64,000 bases of DNA from Macrotis lagotis (Eukaryota > Chordata > Mammalia > Peramelemorphia > Peramelidae): contig NC_133662.1 of the NCBI RefSeq assembly GCF_037893015.1, forward strand, positions 201,387,050-201,451,049, read 5' to 3'. Positions 63,976 to 64,000 of this stretch are shown here, piece after piece. The stretch's first letter is position 1. Every line of letters starts with the position of its first letter. Under the pieces are notes generated by a model, which saw only the letters and a list, made by a program, of their open reading frames with translations, was not told the DNA's origin and made no database searches. The position numbers were made by a program, and so were the translations under genes.

Positions 63976-64000
63976 AGGAGTGGCTAGGTGGCATAGTGGA
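63976..64000 (+). repeat. Marsupial tRNA-derived SINE, cut by window end
   Basis: Only the head is present: 'gagtggctaggtggcatagt' then 'gga'. The rest lies beyond the window. Confidence 0.85.

Overview
This window is vertebrate nuclear DNA and almost certainly marsupial. The main evidence is a dense population of one tRNA-derived SINE family (about 150 bp, head 'gcagctaggtggcgcagtgg', tail 'ccattgccttgcaaaa'), marsupial-type L1, an RTE-type LINE whose 3' end is shared with a longer SINE, and a large load of old L2, MIR and CR1/L3-like fossils. I cannot fix the species. There is no operon, CRISPR array, phage or other prokaryotic feature. The layout is one gene in a repeat-rich, AT-rich intergenic landscape.

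The only protein gene I can support is GPR88, at 44080-45231 on the + strand. It encodes an orphan class A GPCR of 383 residues with an uninterrupted coding exon inside a CpG-rich, GC-rich island (about 43760-45345). In placental mammals GPR88 is a striatum-enriched Gi/o-coupled receptor lying between CDC14A and VCAM1. Neither neighbour is visible here, so the gene has at least 43 kb upstream and 18 kb downstream without other recognisable exons. The proximal upstream part (43050-43760) is purine-rich and then GC-rich and probably holds the promoter and 5' UTR. The downstream part (45232 to about 46740) is a probable 3' UTR and contains a local tandem duplication.

Region by region: 1-1690 is the 5' part of a minus-strand L1, with UTR and ORF1 in one frame broken by two stops. 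1.7-15.9 kb is a mosaic of L2, L1, MIR and SINE insertions, with a 7SL RNA pseudogene at about 5.2-5.44 kb. 15.9-25.3 kb and 25.8-31.9 kb are SINE-free and mostly unique or anciently repetitive. 31.9-42.1 kb is SINE-dense with L1, RTE and MIR pieces. 42.1-48.5 kb, around GPR88, is again free of recognisable SINEs. 48.5-64 kb is repeat-rich, with CR1/L3 and L2 reverse-transcriptase fossils, a three-level nested insertion at 54.5-55.7 kb, a 100-base assembly gap at 56649-56748, an RTE-type LINE C-terminal region with a zinc-finger-like end at 57.06-58.15 kb, and a large trinucleotide repeat at 60.9 kb.

The most unusual signal is a set of short (about 100-200 bp) same-strand duplications whose two copies sit only 1-4 kb apart: 14652/18683, 26984/28763, 50841/53093, 61385/62338 and 8745/10415. 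Some look like templated insertions rather than ordinary retroposition. One copy (26.97-27.19 kb) is flanked by a 14-bp target duplication inside an L1 and may represent an unclassified small element. I found no evidence for a novel multi-gene system.
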